Source: Bacteroidales bacterium (GTDB taxonomy: Bacteria > Bacteroidota > Bacteroidia > Bacteroidales > Tenuifilaceae). Taken from it: DNA of 32,025 nt. Positions 1 through 8,376 of the stretch are shown piece after piece. Below the pieces are notes generated by a model. That model had not been told where the DNA came from. It was given only the letters and a program-made list of their open reading frames with translations, and did not search any database. A program made the position numbers and the translations under genes. The stretch lies in the NCBI GenBank assembly GCA_016931855.1, contig JAFGDZ010000001.1, forward strand, positions 1 through 32,025, given 5' to 3'. Positions within the stretch are counted from its first letter, which is position 1, and each line of letters begins with the position of its first letter.

Positions 1-73
1 CATAATTTTAAAGTTTTTTCTCGAACTCAAAAATAGGGGATTCTGAGGGCATTTTTAAATTTCGTACTTTCGG

Positions 74-1264
74 ATGCTAGTGATAATGAGGCTATTAACA
101 GAATCAGAACAAAATAAGATTAAGGCTTTAACAAAAAATCAAGTTTCTCTTGCCCTTATCGAACCGACATCAACCGGTTTAAAGAAATCAATAATGGATG
201 CAACTGGGTCGGTTAGAAGTTTTCTGAAAGAGAATAATATACATGATTACGATCTTCAACAACAGGGGTCTGAAAACAAGGTTGTTATCCAAGCTGATAT
301 ATATAGTGATTTTTCTATTATTAGTTCCTATGCCTCTTTGTACAGACCAATTACTAAAAAAGGAGATCCTAGAATTTGGTTTTCAGGATTAACAAAGGTT
401 GCATTGCCAAATGATATAGTTGCTATTGTTTTTTACAATAGCAAATTTCATGTTTTTAATCTAACCCAGTTGGACGTTGATAGGTTACTATACACTAGTA
501 TCCATAATCCATTAAAAGAACTTATTTCAGAAATAAATAGTAATGCAAATAGAGTCGCTTTTGAATTGTTAGAAATGCTTCGACAAGTAGCACGTTTGGG
601 TCCAACACCTTCAATGCTAGAGGCTGATACTTCAGTTGGAAGAACTTTGGAGAATGCTCTCGGGATTAGTATTAATTCTTCGAAGCAGCCTGATTATAAA
701 GGAATAGAACTTAAGTCGTTTCGAGGAAGCAGGAAAAATAGAAAGAATCTTTTTGCCCAAGTACCAGATTGGCAGTTAAGTAAGTTTAAGAGTTCTGCTG
801 AGATATTGGATTCATTTGGTTACAAAAGGAAGGATGATTATAAATTGTATTGTACGGTTTCTGCTATTGCTAGAAATTCACAGGGTTTAAGTCTCCGACT
901 TGATTCAGATATTAAACAAATTATTGAGAATTCAGACAATCCAGAAATTGGTGATTTTGTAGTATGGACGCTTGATAAACTTCACAATAGATTGCATGAG
1001 AAACACAAAGAAACTTTTTGGGTCGAGGCTGAGAGCATAGTAATTGATGGTAGAGAACATTTTCAATACAAATTCGTGGAGCACACAAAAAAGCCAATAT
1101 CCTCTCAGTTTGATATATTGGTTGATCAGGGAATAATAACCCTAGATCACTTGATAAAAAGAAATTCGGCAGGAAAGGTTGTGGAGAAAGGTCCTCTTTT
1201 TAAAATCAACCCAAAAGGACTTAACTTACTGTTTCCTCCAAGTGAGAAGTATATACTTGTCTGA
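74..1264 (+). CDS. Type II restriction endonuclease, MvaI/BcnI family
   Basis: Probable DNA-cleaving type II restriction enzyme. The C-terminal part (about residues 165-396) resembles the MvaI/BcnI nuclease family. The stretch PDYKGIELKS holds D207, E212 and K214, the D-x4-E-x-K spacing of the MvaI catalytic site. MvaI and BcnI are about 240 residues, so this protein has about 160 extra N-terminal residues that I do not recognise. Known relatives cut CCWGG or CCSGG, but specificity cannot be read here. Two in-frame starts exist (74 and 86) with no clear ribosome site to choose between them. No cognate methyltransferase lies to the right. Bases 1-73 hold no recognisable gene, though a methyltransferase could lie off the left edge. 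The gene is visibly more AT-rich than hydF next to it, which suggests horizontal acquisition. The family call is fairly secure. Confidence 0.82.
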   Translation: MLVIMRLLTESEQNKIKALTKNQVSLALIEPTSTGLKKSIMDATGSVRSFLKENNIHDYDLQQQGSENKVVIQADIYSDFSIISSYASLYRPITKKGDPRIWFSGLTKVALPNDIVAIVFYNSKFHVFNLTQLDVDRLLYTSIHNPLKELISEINSNANRVAFELLEMLRQVARLGPTPSMLEADTSVGRTLENALGISINSSKQPDYKGIELKSFRGSRKNRKNLFAQVPDWQLSKFKSSAEILDSFGYKRKDDYKLYCTVSAIARNSQGLSLRLDSDIKQIIENSDNPEIGDFVVWTLDKLHNRLHEKHKETFWVEAESIVIDGREHFQYKFVEHTKKPISSQFDILVDQGIITLDHLIKRNSAGKVVEKGPLFKINPKGLNLLFPPSEKYILV

Positions 1265-1389
1265 TAAACAAATAGTTTTTCATTAGCATTGCAGTGAAAA
1301 TAAATTATTGAAGTGCATGTAAGGCTAGATGAAGGGTGTGATATAAGTTTAAAGGGAAATGGCATGATTGTAACTAAATGCCTGCCACT

Positions 1390-2604
1390 CTACACCTCCT
1401 TCCTAAACGGTTCGATAGCCCTATCAAAAATGCCCTGAACGTAGGCAATGGCCATGCCGTAGTTGGTTACGGGGATTCCGGCCTCAATGGCTGGGCGTAG
1501 GCGGTTGGTTAGCTGCTTGCGGGTAATAACGCAGCCGCCGCACTGTATAAGCAGGGCGTACTCCTTAATATCGCGGGGAAGCTTATCGAGTCCAGCAACA
1601 ACCTCGTACTCCAGCTTTTTGCCAGTAAAGGAGTAGAGCCATTTAGGTATTTTTATGCGGCCAATATCATCGCACGATACGTGGTGCGTGCAGCTCTCCA
1701 GTAGCAGAACCCTGTCGCCATCCTTTAGCTCCGCTATTTTAGGTGTGCCGTTTAGGTAGTGCTCAAAGTCGGCTTTTAGCTTGGCTAGCAGAATGCTAAA
1801 GCTGGTAAGCGGAACATCTTTGGGTACCATGGCATCGGCAAGGGCAAAAATCTGGCTATCGGTTACGGCAAGGGCTGGCTTAATGCCCGTTTTTTTAAGG
1901 AATGTTACCACCTCACTTTCGCGTAGCACCACGGCTACACCGTAGTTATCTAGCGCATCGCGTATGGCCTGCACCTGGGGCAGAATCATGCGCCCTGCGG
2001 GCGCTTCGGAGTCAATGGGGGTAATAAGTAGCACAATGTCGTCCTTCTTAATTAGCCCGCTAAACATGCTTGGCGTTACGTACGACGATTCGGGTATGGC
2101 TCGCTTTATGGCACTTACAAGCGGCTCTAGGTTGGTATCGGTTTTTGCCGATATGGTGATTAGGGCTGCGTTGCTGGCTAGCTCGCTCTCAATGCGGTTT
2201 TTTAGTTCGGGGGTAAGCGGCTCCACATCCTGTTTGTTGTGCACTATAATAAAAGGGGTGTCGGTTTTTTTAAACTCAAGCAGCAGCAGCTCCTCAAACT
2301 CGCCCCACTTGTTGTGGGCAATAACCAGTATCCCTAAATCAACTTGATTTAGGGTGTGTAGCGTTTTCTCAATGCGCATAAGGCCAAGTTCGCCGCTATC
2401 GTCTATTCCAGCGGTGTCAACAAGGATTACGGGGCCAAAGTCCAGTATCTCCAGCGATTTTTTAACGGGATCCGTTGTAGTGCCTGCAATATTTGAAACA
2501 ATGGCCACATCGTGCCCAACCAAAAGGTTAATTAATGAGCTTTTCCCGTTGTTCCTTCGTCCGTATATGCCAATGTGCGGCTTCTGATCTTTCCCTTTGT
2601 GCAT
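1390..2604 (-). CDS. hydF: [FeFe]-hydrogenase H-cluster maturation GTPase HydF
   Basis: HydF is the scaffold/carrier on which the 2Fe subcluster of [FeFe]-hydrogenase is assembled before transfer to HydA, in the cytoplasm. The N-terminal Era-like GTPase domain shows G1 GRRNNGKS, G3 DTAG and G4 NKQD. A dimerisation domain follows, then the C-terminal cluster-binding domain with CTHH and, about 55 residues later, CGGC. In the usual pattern the CxxC is preceded by His; here it is Gln (LIQCGGC). I start at 2604 (MHKGKDQKPHIG), not at the upstream ATG at 2658, because family similarity begins there and a Bacteroidota -7 promoter element (2620-2628) lies between the two ATGs. It is divergent from the DUF4412-type gene. 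HydE, HydG and hydrogenase genes are not in the window, so they must be elsewhere. Confidence 0.93.
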   Translation of the reverse strand: MHKGKDQKPHIGIYGRRNNGKSSLINLLVGHDVAIVSNIAGTTTDPVKKSLEILDFGPVILVDTAGIDDSGELGLMRIEKTLHTLNQVDLGILVIAHNKWGEFEELLLLEFKKTDTPFIIVHNKQDVEPLTPELKNRIESELASNAALITISAKTDTNLEPLVSAIKRAIPESSYVTPSMFSGLIKKDDIVLLITPIDSEAPAGRMILPQVQAIRDALDNYGVAVVLRESEVVTFLKKTGIKPALAVTDSQIFALADAMVPKDVPLTSFSILLAKLKADFEHYLNGTPKIAELKDGDRVLLLESCTHHVSCDDIGRIKIPKWLYSFTGKKLEYEVVAGLDKLPRDIKEYALLIQCGGCVITRKQLTNRLRPAIEAGIPVTNYGMAIAYVQGIFDRAIEPFRKEV

Positions 2605-2619
2605 TGTAGTAGCTTTTGT

Positions 2620-2628
2620 ACAAATGTA
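2620..2628 (-). promoter_or_regulatory. Bacteroidota -7 promoter element for hydF
   Basis: The minus strand reads TACATTTGT, an exact match to the Bacteroidota housekeeping -7 consensus TAnnTTTGY. It would start transcription about 10 nt before the ATG at 2604. No convincing -33 TTTG was found at the expected spacing. Confidence 0.5.
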
Positions 2629-2815
2629 GTATTTAGTTATAAAAATGGAAGGCAGCACGCTACTTGCGTTTGCTTAAAGCTGTGCCCTAGTTAAATAAAT
2701 GCCATTGCACATATCAACTTAATTAGTAAAAACAGATTGTTAACCCATGGTGTTCAATCCAAAATCTTTGTACCTTGCATTAGAATACCCAAAGAATTAA
2801 CCTAATCTGTTTGTT

Positions 2816-3772
2816 ATGAGAAAGAATTGTTGGGCCATTGTAATGGTGCTTGTAGTGCTAGTTTCGGCTGGCGAGGCCTCGGCTCAGATAAATCAATTGT
2901 TGAAGAAAAAAGCGTGGGAGAAAGTGAACAAAGCGCTTGAGGAAGAGGAAAAGAAAGAGAGTGTTGAGGAGGAACAGGTTGAGGAGGAGCAACCGCAAAA
3001 GCAGTCTAAGCAGCGCACAAATCCTGCCGATGCCTACATGCAAAAGCATATGATGGCCTCTTTGGGGCTAAATGCAAACATTCCGCACGATAAGAGCTAT
3101 AGCTTTACCTCGAGCATGAGCATGAATATCTCCAACTTTTTTGCTGAGAGCAAGGAGCAGAACGATGTTCTTTATACCGTTCATTTCGATAAGAGCACCA
3201 AAAACTTTGCTCTGGTTTTTGATGGTAAGGATAAGGAAACGGGCGAGAAGCAGAAGAGCACCATGATTTTTGATATGAAGAATGGTGCCATGCTAATCCT
3301 TAGCGATAATGGGCAGGAACGCTCTGGTATGGTGATGGCAATGGCTAAGGACTCTGTTGATGCTGCTCCCGAAGCTGAGGAGCCAACCCAAATGACCGAT
3401 GAGGAGGCTAAAGCGCAAATGGAAGCGCTAAGCTACTACTACAAAAAGACCGGAAAGAATAAAACCGTTGCTGGGGTTAAGTGCGAGGAGTTTACGCACT
3501 CCGACTCTTTGGGAACGGTTGAGATTTGGGCGGCGCCACAAAAGCTAATCGACTATTCTAGTGCTTATTCCCACATGGGCGGGATGCAGTTTCTTGCTAC
3601 GGGCGGATTGGCCTACGGCCTGGGTATGATTATGGAGATGCACTTTAAGGATGCCAAAACCAACGATAGAACCGACCTTGTGGTTAACGAGATTAAGGAG
3701 AATTCGCCCAGTAGCCTCGATATCAACTCGTATCAGGTTATGGGCTTTGGTGCTCCACCAGCGGAGCAATAG
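2816..3772 (+). CDS. Secreted DUF4412-type protein
   Basis: Exported protein of unknown function. Residues 1-24 form a signal peptide ending SAGEASAQ. Residues about 35-70 are a highly charged Glu/Lys/Gln helix, probably coiled coil. The remainder resembles the Bacteroidota DUF4412 group: a beta-rich domain with YTVHFDKSTKNFALVF, a stretch GKNKTVAGVKCEEFTHSD, then EIWAAPQKL. The VAGVKCEEF pattern is typical of these periplasmic proteins. A Met-rich segment (GMVMAMAKD, and MGLxM-like stretches near the C-terminus) is notable. A degenerate -7-like sequence TACCTTGC at 2771-2778 is one T short of consensus. The gene is transcribed away from hydF and ends before a bidirectional terminator shared with the convergent channel operon. 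Secretion is secure, family assignment moderate, role unknown. Confidence 0.68.
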   Translation: MRKNCWAIVMVLVVLVSAGEASAQINQLLKKKAWEKVNKALEEEEKKESVEEEQVEEEQPQKQSKQRTNPADAYMQKHMMASLGLNANIPHDKSYSFTSSMSMNISNFFAESKEQNDVLYTVHFDKSTKNFALVFDGKDKETGEKQKSTMIFDMKNGAMLILSDNGQERSGMVMAMAKDSVDAAPEAEEPTQMTDEEAKAQMEALSYYYKKTGKNKTVAGVKCEEFTHSDSLGTVEIWAAPQKLIDYSSAYSHMGGMQFLATGGLAYGLGMIMEMHFKDAKTNDRTDLVVNEIKENSPSSLDINSYQVMGFGAPPAEQ

Positions 3773-3800
3773 TAGTTCGTTTAAGTTTACATGGGGGATT

Positions 3801-3830
3801 AAAGGGCTAGCTCGTTTGGGTTAGCCCTTT
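3801..3830. terminator. Bidirectional intrinsic terminator
   Basis: A perfect 9-bp stem AAAGGGCTA / TAGCCCTTT with a 12-nt loop, flanked by T-runs in both directions. It lies between the plus-strand DUF4412-type gene and the end of the convergent small mscS gene and can serve both. Confidence 0.8.
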
Positions 3831-3831
3831 T

Positions 3832-4680
3832 TTATAACTGGTTCTCTTGATTGTGATTTGGTGCGTTGCTCTCGGACTTAATTCGTACTACCCGTTGAGG
3901 GAACGGAATGTTAATGCCCTGTTTTTTGAGCGTTCTAAAAATCTCTATCCTAATGTCACTCTTTATTCGCTCTACCCTAAAAATCTCATCGGAGTAAAAG
4001 AAAACGGCAAACTTAAGTGACGATTCGGCATAGTCCTCAAACCTAACAAATGGTTTGGGGTTGTGTAGCACCTTGGGGTGCTTTAGGGGGATTTGTTCCA
4101 GTAGGGTTATCAACTTGTCGATATCGGTTTCGTAATCAACACCAAGGGTAATTCTAAATCGCGACGATATGCCGTTGTATGTCCAGTTAACAACCCTGTT
4201 GCTGGTTAACTCGGAGTTAGGGAGTATAACGTAGTTCTCGTCGCGACCAATTACGGTGGTTGTTCTAAAGTTTATTTCCTCAACCTTGTAAATCATTCCG
4301 TTAACTTCTACAATGTCGCCAACCTTAAGGGTGGCGTCTAGTAGTAGAATTACTCCCGAGATAAAGTCGTTAAACAGGTGCTGCAACCCAAATCCTAACC
4401 CAACTAGTATTGCTGCAGAACCAGCCAGTAGCACAGATATGTTAAGCCCTAAAAGGTGCAGACTTATTACTATGGATAGCGTTGCAATGGTGTACTGCGA
4501 TAGCTTGTTTACGGAGAACTTTTTTGCAGGATCAAGTGCTTTTGACCTGTAAATAACCCGTTTTATTATTGCTAGTAGTACTATTACTATGGCTATAAAA
4601 ATGGTTAGGTTTAACAGGTGTTGAAACGCTAAGGAGTAGTTTCCGTACTCAAGTATTTTGTAGTCTAGTATATCATTCAT
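3832..4680 (-). CDS. Small MscS-family mechanosensitive channel
   Basis: Inner-membrane channel of 282 residues that should open on membrane tension to release solutes. Two N-terminal helices (about residues 22-42 and 65-90) precede the pore helix, recognisable from the run GSAAILVGLGFGLQ followed by HLFNDFISGVILLLD. The beta domain follows (LKVGDIVEVNGMIYKVEEI, then TTVIGRDENYVILPNS), then the alpha/beta C-terminal vestibule domain. This is about the size of the canonical MscS. It is the last gene of a three-channel operon: its ATG shares one base with the TAA of the potassium-channel gene (TAATG), implying translational coupling. A terminator follows directly. Family assignment is secure; conductance or ion preference cannot be judged. 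Confidence 0.9.
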   Translation of the reverse strand: MNDILDYKILEYGNYSLAFQHLLNLTIFIAIVIVLLAIIKRVIYRSKALDPAKKFSVNKLSQYTIATLSIVISLHLLGLNISVLLAGSAAILVGLGFGLQHLFNDFISGVILLLDATLKVGDIVEVNGMIYKVEEINFRTTTVIGRDENYVILPNSELTSNRVVNWTYNGISSRFRITLGVDYETDIDKLITLLEQIPLKHPKVLHNPKPFVRFEDYAESSLKFAVFFYSDEIFRVERIKSDIRIEIFRTLKKQGINIPFPQRVVRIKSESNAPNHNQENQL

Positions 4681-5480
4681 TACTCTTTGTTTGTTAGTTT
4701 GTTACCACAGTTGCTGCAGAAGTTTGCATTGTCGTTATTTCTGCTTCCGCAGTTGGGACATGGTTGGTTGCTTTGGTGTACGGATCGCGACATCTCAACT
4801 GTTACAATACCTGTTGGTACGGCAATTATTGCATAGCCAATAATCATGGAAACCGATGCTATAAATTTGCCAACTATTGTGTGTGGCACAATGTCGCCAT
4901 AGCCAACCGTTGTAATGGTAATTATTGCCCAGTAAATGCTTTGGGGGATGCTGGTAAAGCCGTTATTCCCATCCTCAACCACGTACATTATAGTGCCCAG
5001 TAAAACTACTATGGTTACAACGGAAGAAAAGAATATGCCAATTTTGTATAAGCTGGCTTTAAGCGCTCGTAAAAGGGTTATGGACTCCTTGTTGAACTGG
5101 GCTAAGCGCAATATTCTAAATACCCTTAGCAGGCGGAAAATGCGCACCACTAACAGGTAGTGGTATCCGTAGGAGAATATGCTTAGGTAGGTTGGGAGTA
5201 TGGCTAAAAGGTCTATTATGCCCCAAAAGCTGAATATGTAACGGTTAGGCTTTTTGCTAACTATTATTCTGGTGGCATACTCAATGGAAAAGAGTGCGGT
5301 AAATAGCCATTCAATACCTAGTAGCTCAATTCCAATGGCATGGTTAATTGCAGGAACGCTATCAATAATAGCAACAACAATGCTTACTAGTATTAACCAT
5401 AGGAGGGCAACGTCAAACCGTTTCCCTTCCTTGGTGTGGTTTTCAAAAATAATATTGTATAGCCGCGCTTTGCTAATCAT
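4680..5480 (-). CDS. Voltage-gated-type potassium channel with C-terminal zinc ribbon
   Basis: Six-helix ion channel subunit. An S4-like segment with regularly spaced arginines (VVRIFRLLRVFRILRLAQFN, about residues 110-130) follows S1-S3. The pore loop carries the K+ selectivity filter TTVGYGDIVP. The cytoplasmic tail ends with a two-knuckle zinc ribbon, CPNCGSRNNDNANFCSNCG (residues about 240-258), of the kind often appended to bacterial membrane proteins. The start overlaps the stop of the upstream large mscS gene by 4 nt (ATGA), and the stop overlaps the next gene by 1 nt, so the three channels should be co-translated. Coupling a K+ channel with two tension-gated channels suggests a role in osmotic or turgor control. 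That is inference from context. Confidence 0.9.
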   Translation of the reverse strand: MISKARLYNIIFENHTKEGKRFDVALLWLILVSIVVAIIDSVPAINHAIGIELLGIEWLFTALFSIEYATRIIVSKKPNRYIFSFWGIIDLLAILPTYLSIFSYGYHYLLVVRIFRLLRVFRILRLAQFNKESITLLRALKASLYKIGIFFSSVVTIVVLLGTIMYVVEDGNNGFTSIPQSIYWAIITITTVGYGDIVPHTIVGKFIASVSMIIGYAIIAVPTGIVTVEMSRSVHQSNQPCPNCGSRNNDNANFCSNCGNKLTNKE

Positions 5481-7339
5481 TGCTCCCTGTTGATGTTTAC
5501 GTTAAATGATGGCACTTTGTAATCCTTTGGGAGGTAGCTTGCTGGGATTGTGGTGATGTTTCCATCGCGTTGCGCCCTGTAGTGTGGCGATAGTATCTCT
5601 ATTCCCCGCTCAAAGAATATGTCCTGTATGTTCTGGTGCAGCGTTGAGTATATTACTGCCTGTTTGCTGGCCTCTCTTACGTAGGCGTTTAGCTGGTACG
5701 ATACGTAAAAGTCGTCTAAACTGGTTTGGAGCACAAAGGGCTTGGGCTCCTTAAGTATTAGCTCCGTTTTAAGCGCAGCATCAATTAGCGCTTTGTGGGT
5801 TTCGCGCCACGGAACATCGTAGCCTATGGTTACCGTGGTGTGTATTATTAGCCCGTTTTCGGCGGCATCGCTGCTGTAGTTAATGGTGTTGCCCGTTAGT
5901 ATGGATGAGTTTGGTATGGTAATAATCTCGTTCTTTGTGGTTCGCAAGCGGGTAACCAGAAGCGTTTTTTCCACAACATCGCCAGTAGTGTCGGCAATTC
6001 TAATGCGGTCGCCAATTTTAAAGGGGCGCATGTAGGTTATTACCAACCCCGCAACCATATTGGCAATGGCCGACGATGAACCCAGCGAGAAGAGGATGCC
6101 AATAAATACCGATACGCCTTGGAAAATATGCGAGTCGGAGCCAGGTAGGTAGGGAAATATCAGCACAAACATAAAGGCGTAGAGCAAAAACTTAACAATG
6201 CTGTAGGTTGGCATTGCCCAGTCGGCATGAAAACCGGCTAGTTTTAGCTTCCCCTGCTCTATCTCGTTAAAAATATACCCCACAAAGCGGATAAAGTACT
6301 TCATTACAAAGTAAATAACCAGTATGCTAAAAAGATTGGGGAGGTACTCCCATACGGCTGTTATTAGCCCTTTAAACGGCGACCATATAAGGTTGAAAAG
6401 CGCATCGGCCCATGTTCTGGAGAATGGGAATATGCTAAATATTATGGGAATAGTGATGTATAGGATGATAAAGTACACAAACCAGCGGAAGATTTTAATT
6501 AGGAATAGCACTATGCGCATCTCCTGCTCGGCTGACAGAAAGGTGTAATCCTTGTACGATAAGTCCTTTAGCCACTTGCTTTTGTTATTTGCAATGTATC
6601 GGAGTAGCCGCCTGTGCCCCTTGCCAATAAGCCATATTAGTATCCAGGTTATGCCTATAACCACTATTGCCAGCCCAATGCGGAGTAGCAGCCTGAGTAG
6701 GCTTGTTTCTTCTTTTGCCTTTTTTAGCGATGTTTTTATGGCCTCGTTATACTCCGATGCCAGTGCCTTCATGCTCTTATTGTACCACAGCGCATCGGTT
6801 TCGGAAATGCTCATTATGATATGCTCCCCGTAAACAATATCAACAGTGTTTTCGGCGGAGATGGTAGTAAGGGAATCTATCTTAAGAAAATCATCATCAA
6901 AAAGCTTCGCTATTCGCTTGCTAATATTGTCGGCTCTCTCGTTGGGTTTTGATGCACCAAGGCGGGAGTAAACAAAAAAGAGCGTATCCTTTAGCACTCC
7001 TTTAGCAGGGTAGCCCTTTGCGGTTAGCCTAAGGGAGTCTATTCGTGCTTTTTTATCGGCAATGCGCTGCCTCTCGTTGTCCTCAATCTGCTTTAGCTGC
7101 CTTTGTAGATCTTCCTTTTTTAGGTTGTCGGCAGTTTTTAGGGATTTGAGCTGGATTTCTAGCGCTGCCTTTTTTAGGGAGTCGTTAATGCGCTGTGTCT
7201 CAATTTGGGCAATACGTTGGTTGTACGCTTCAAGCACTGCCGCGTTAATGGAGTCGTTCTTTTGCGAGATGCTATCGGTTTGCGCAAAGCCAGTTAGGCT
7301 GACTAGTAGGATTGCTATGGGTAGGGCTATTCTTAGCAT
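5477..7339 (-). CDS. Large MscS-family mechanosensitive channel with periplasmic coiled coil
   Basis: First gene of the channel operon, 620 residues from the chosen start. I start at 7339 because MLRIALPIAILLVSLTGFAQ is a clean signal peptide; the ORF runs 11 codons further upstream to 7372. Residues about 25-110 of the mature protein are a charged coiled coil (RINDSLKKAALEIQ and similar), followed by a small periplasmic domain. Several transmembrane helices come next. The pore segment contains LGSSSAIANMVAGLVITYM, then PFKIGDRIRIADTTGDV, the MscS beta-domain signature. The layout resembles MscK/YnaI-like enlarged MscS proteins. It overlaps the potassium-channel start by 4 nt. An 8-bp inverted repeat lies just upstream. 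Confidence 0.88.
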   Translation of the reverse strand: MLRIALPIAILLVSLTGFAQTDSISQKNDSINAAVLEAYNQRIAQIETQRINDSLKKAALEIQLKSLKTADNLKKEDLQRQLKQIEDNERQRIADKKARIDSLRLTAKGYPAKGVLKDTLFFVYSRLGASKPNERADNISKRIAKLFDDDFLKIDSLTTISAENTVDIVYGEHIIMSISETDALWYNKSMKALASEYNEAIKTSLKKAKEETSLLRLLLRIGLAIVVIGITWILIWLIGKGHRRLLRYIANNKSKWLKDLSYKDYTFLSAEQEMRIVLFLIKIFRWFVYFIILYITIPIIFSIFPFSRTWADALFNLIWSPFKGLITAVWEYLPNLFSILVIYFVMKYFIRFVGYIFNEIEQGKLKLAGFHADWAMPTYSIVKFLLYAFMFVLIFPYLPGSDSHIFQGVSVFIGILFSLGSSSAIANMVAGLVITYMRPFKIGDRIRIADTTGDVVEKTLLVTRLRTTKNEIITIPNSSILTGNTINYSSDAAENGLIIHTTVTIGYDVPWRETHKALIDAALKTELILKEPKPFVLQTSLDDFYVSYQLNAYVREASKQAVIYSTLHQNIQDIFFERGIEILSPHYRAQRDGNITTIPASYLPKDYKVPSFNVNINREQ

Positions 7340-7366
7340 GGCATAAGGTATTAATGAATAAATATA

Positions 7367-7400
7367 CAACATAGGTTGATTTTATGCGCAAACTATGTTG
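7367..7400. promoter_or_regulatory. Inverted repeat upstream of the channel operon
   Basis: Arms CAACATAG (7367-7374) and CTATGTTG (7393-7400) are exact inverted copies separated by 18 nt, immediately upstream of the first channel gene. It could be an operator or a leader hairpin; no known motif was recognised. The rest of 7401-7628 shows no gene. Confidence 0.3.
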
Positions 7401-7628
7401 ATGTTTTCGGCGGAGTGGGGTGGGTGAGCTGGGCAAGCGTCCGTTTGCAATAGGCCTCTTGCGTTAAAAAAATGCTCTCTTGTACGGAAATTTAAATAGA
7501 GGTAGTTGGGGTTGAACGGGTTTTAGGCCTATGGCTTTCAAGGAAAGTTGGGTTTAAAACCATAAAGGGGCGTAATTCTTTATTTATGTTCAGAGATAAT
7601 TGACCCCGCGTGGGTTTATGCGTAAATG

Positions 7629-8297
7629 CTACCTAACCGTTACATGGTAACAGGCCGATTGCTTCTCCCTAAGCACGTAAATCCGCTTCTCCTTTTGTAG
7701 CTGAATTAGCGTCTCCTCAAGGGCTTTGTGCGCATTGTGGTTGTACTCCCTGTTGCGGTTAAACTTGGAGTAGGCCAAATCGAAGCTCACGGCATAGGAG
7801 TGGCTGCTGGTGTTTGGCGATGCGTTTGGATTTAACTTGGTGAGTTTGGTCTGGTTCTCAATGGTTCTGGTAAGCGAGGTGATAATAAACTTGTGCCCAT
7901 CACTCTTTTCGGCAAAGCGTTTTCCTATCTCAAAAAGGATTTTAGCTGCATCGGGATGGAGGTATGGCTCGCTATGGCTAAGGTTATCAACAATAAAGCC
8001 AGTGCTGTTGCTTATGCGCTTAACCTTGCTCTTGTGCGATGCTTTGCGCAGCTCCGATGAGTTTTTGTATGGCGTGGTAACCCTTTTCTTCCCTTCGGCT
8101 ACGTGGAGGCGGTAAGGGTTGTTCTTTATTACACTCTTGTAGGTAATGGTGTAGTTGTTACGCTTTTTCCCAGATGCGCTGCTGCTTGCGTTACCTCTAA
8201 ACGCTTTTATTGCATACGTAAACCCAACCGCTAGTCCTGCTAAAACTAAAATAGAGAATAGGCAGGGTAATCCCTTCCGTTTAAACTTGAATCCCAT
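7629..8297 (-). CDS. DUF5715-type protein with M15 peptidase-like metal site
   Basis: Probable membrane-anchored or exported protein of the DUF5715 type common in Bacteroidales. After an N-terminal helix (GLPCLFSILVLAGLAVGFTY, residues about 9-30) comes a domain with TSLTRT, then NTSSHSYAVSFDLAY and a C-terminal CYHVTVR. The H-x6-D and late H arrangement resembles the zinc ligands of D,D-carboxypeptidase/VanY-type M15 peptidases (SxHxxGxAxD and later H). The glycine of that motif is Val here, so peptidoglycan-hydrolase activity is possible but unproven. I start at 8297; the ORF extends to 8390 but would then overlap the preceding gene and lose the N-terminal anchor position. It is the last gene of a group downstream of the AlkD-type gene. 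Confidence 0.62.
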   Translation of the reverse strand: MGFKFKRKGLPCLFSILVLAGLAVGFTYAIKAFRGNASSSASGKKRNNYTITYKSVIKNNPYRLHVAEGKKRVTTPYKNSSELRKASHKSKVKRISNSTGFIVDNLSHSEPYLHPDAAKILFEIGKRFAEKSDGHKFIITSLTRTIENQTKLTKLNPNASPNTSSHSYAVSFDLAYSKFNRNREYNHNAHKALEETLIQLQKEKRIYVLREKQSACYHVTVR

Positions 8298-8376
8298 GTA
8301 AACTAATATTTTCCCCCAATTTTGGTGCAAGCTAGCAATAATTTGGGAAACTTTTAGCGGGTAATGCCATGTGCTG

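Noticed and set aside
1147-1365. 72-codon minus-strand frame after the endonuclease
   Set aside because: Mostly antisense to the endonuclease gene end, with no similarity or promoter.
1361-1382. Weak hairpin GGCAT/ATGCC after hydF as a terminator
   Set aside because: Only 5 bp with a 12-nt loop and an interrupted T-run; not strong enough to list as a feature.
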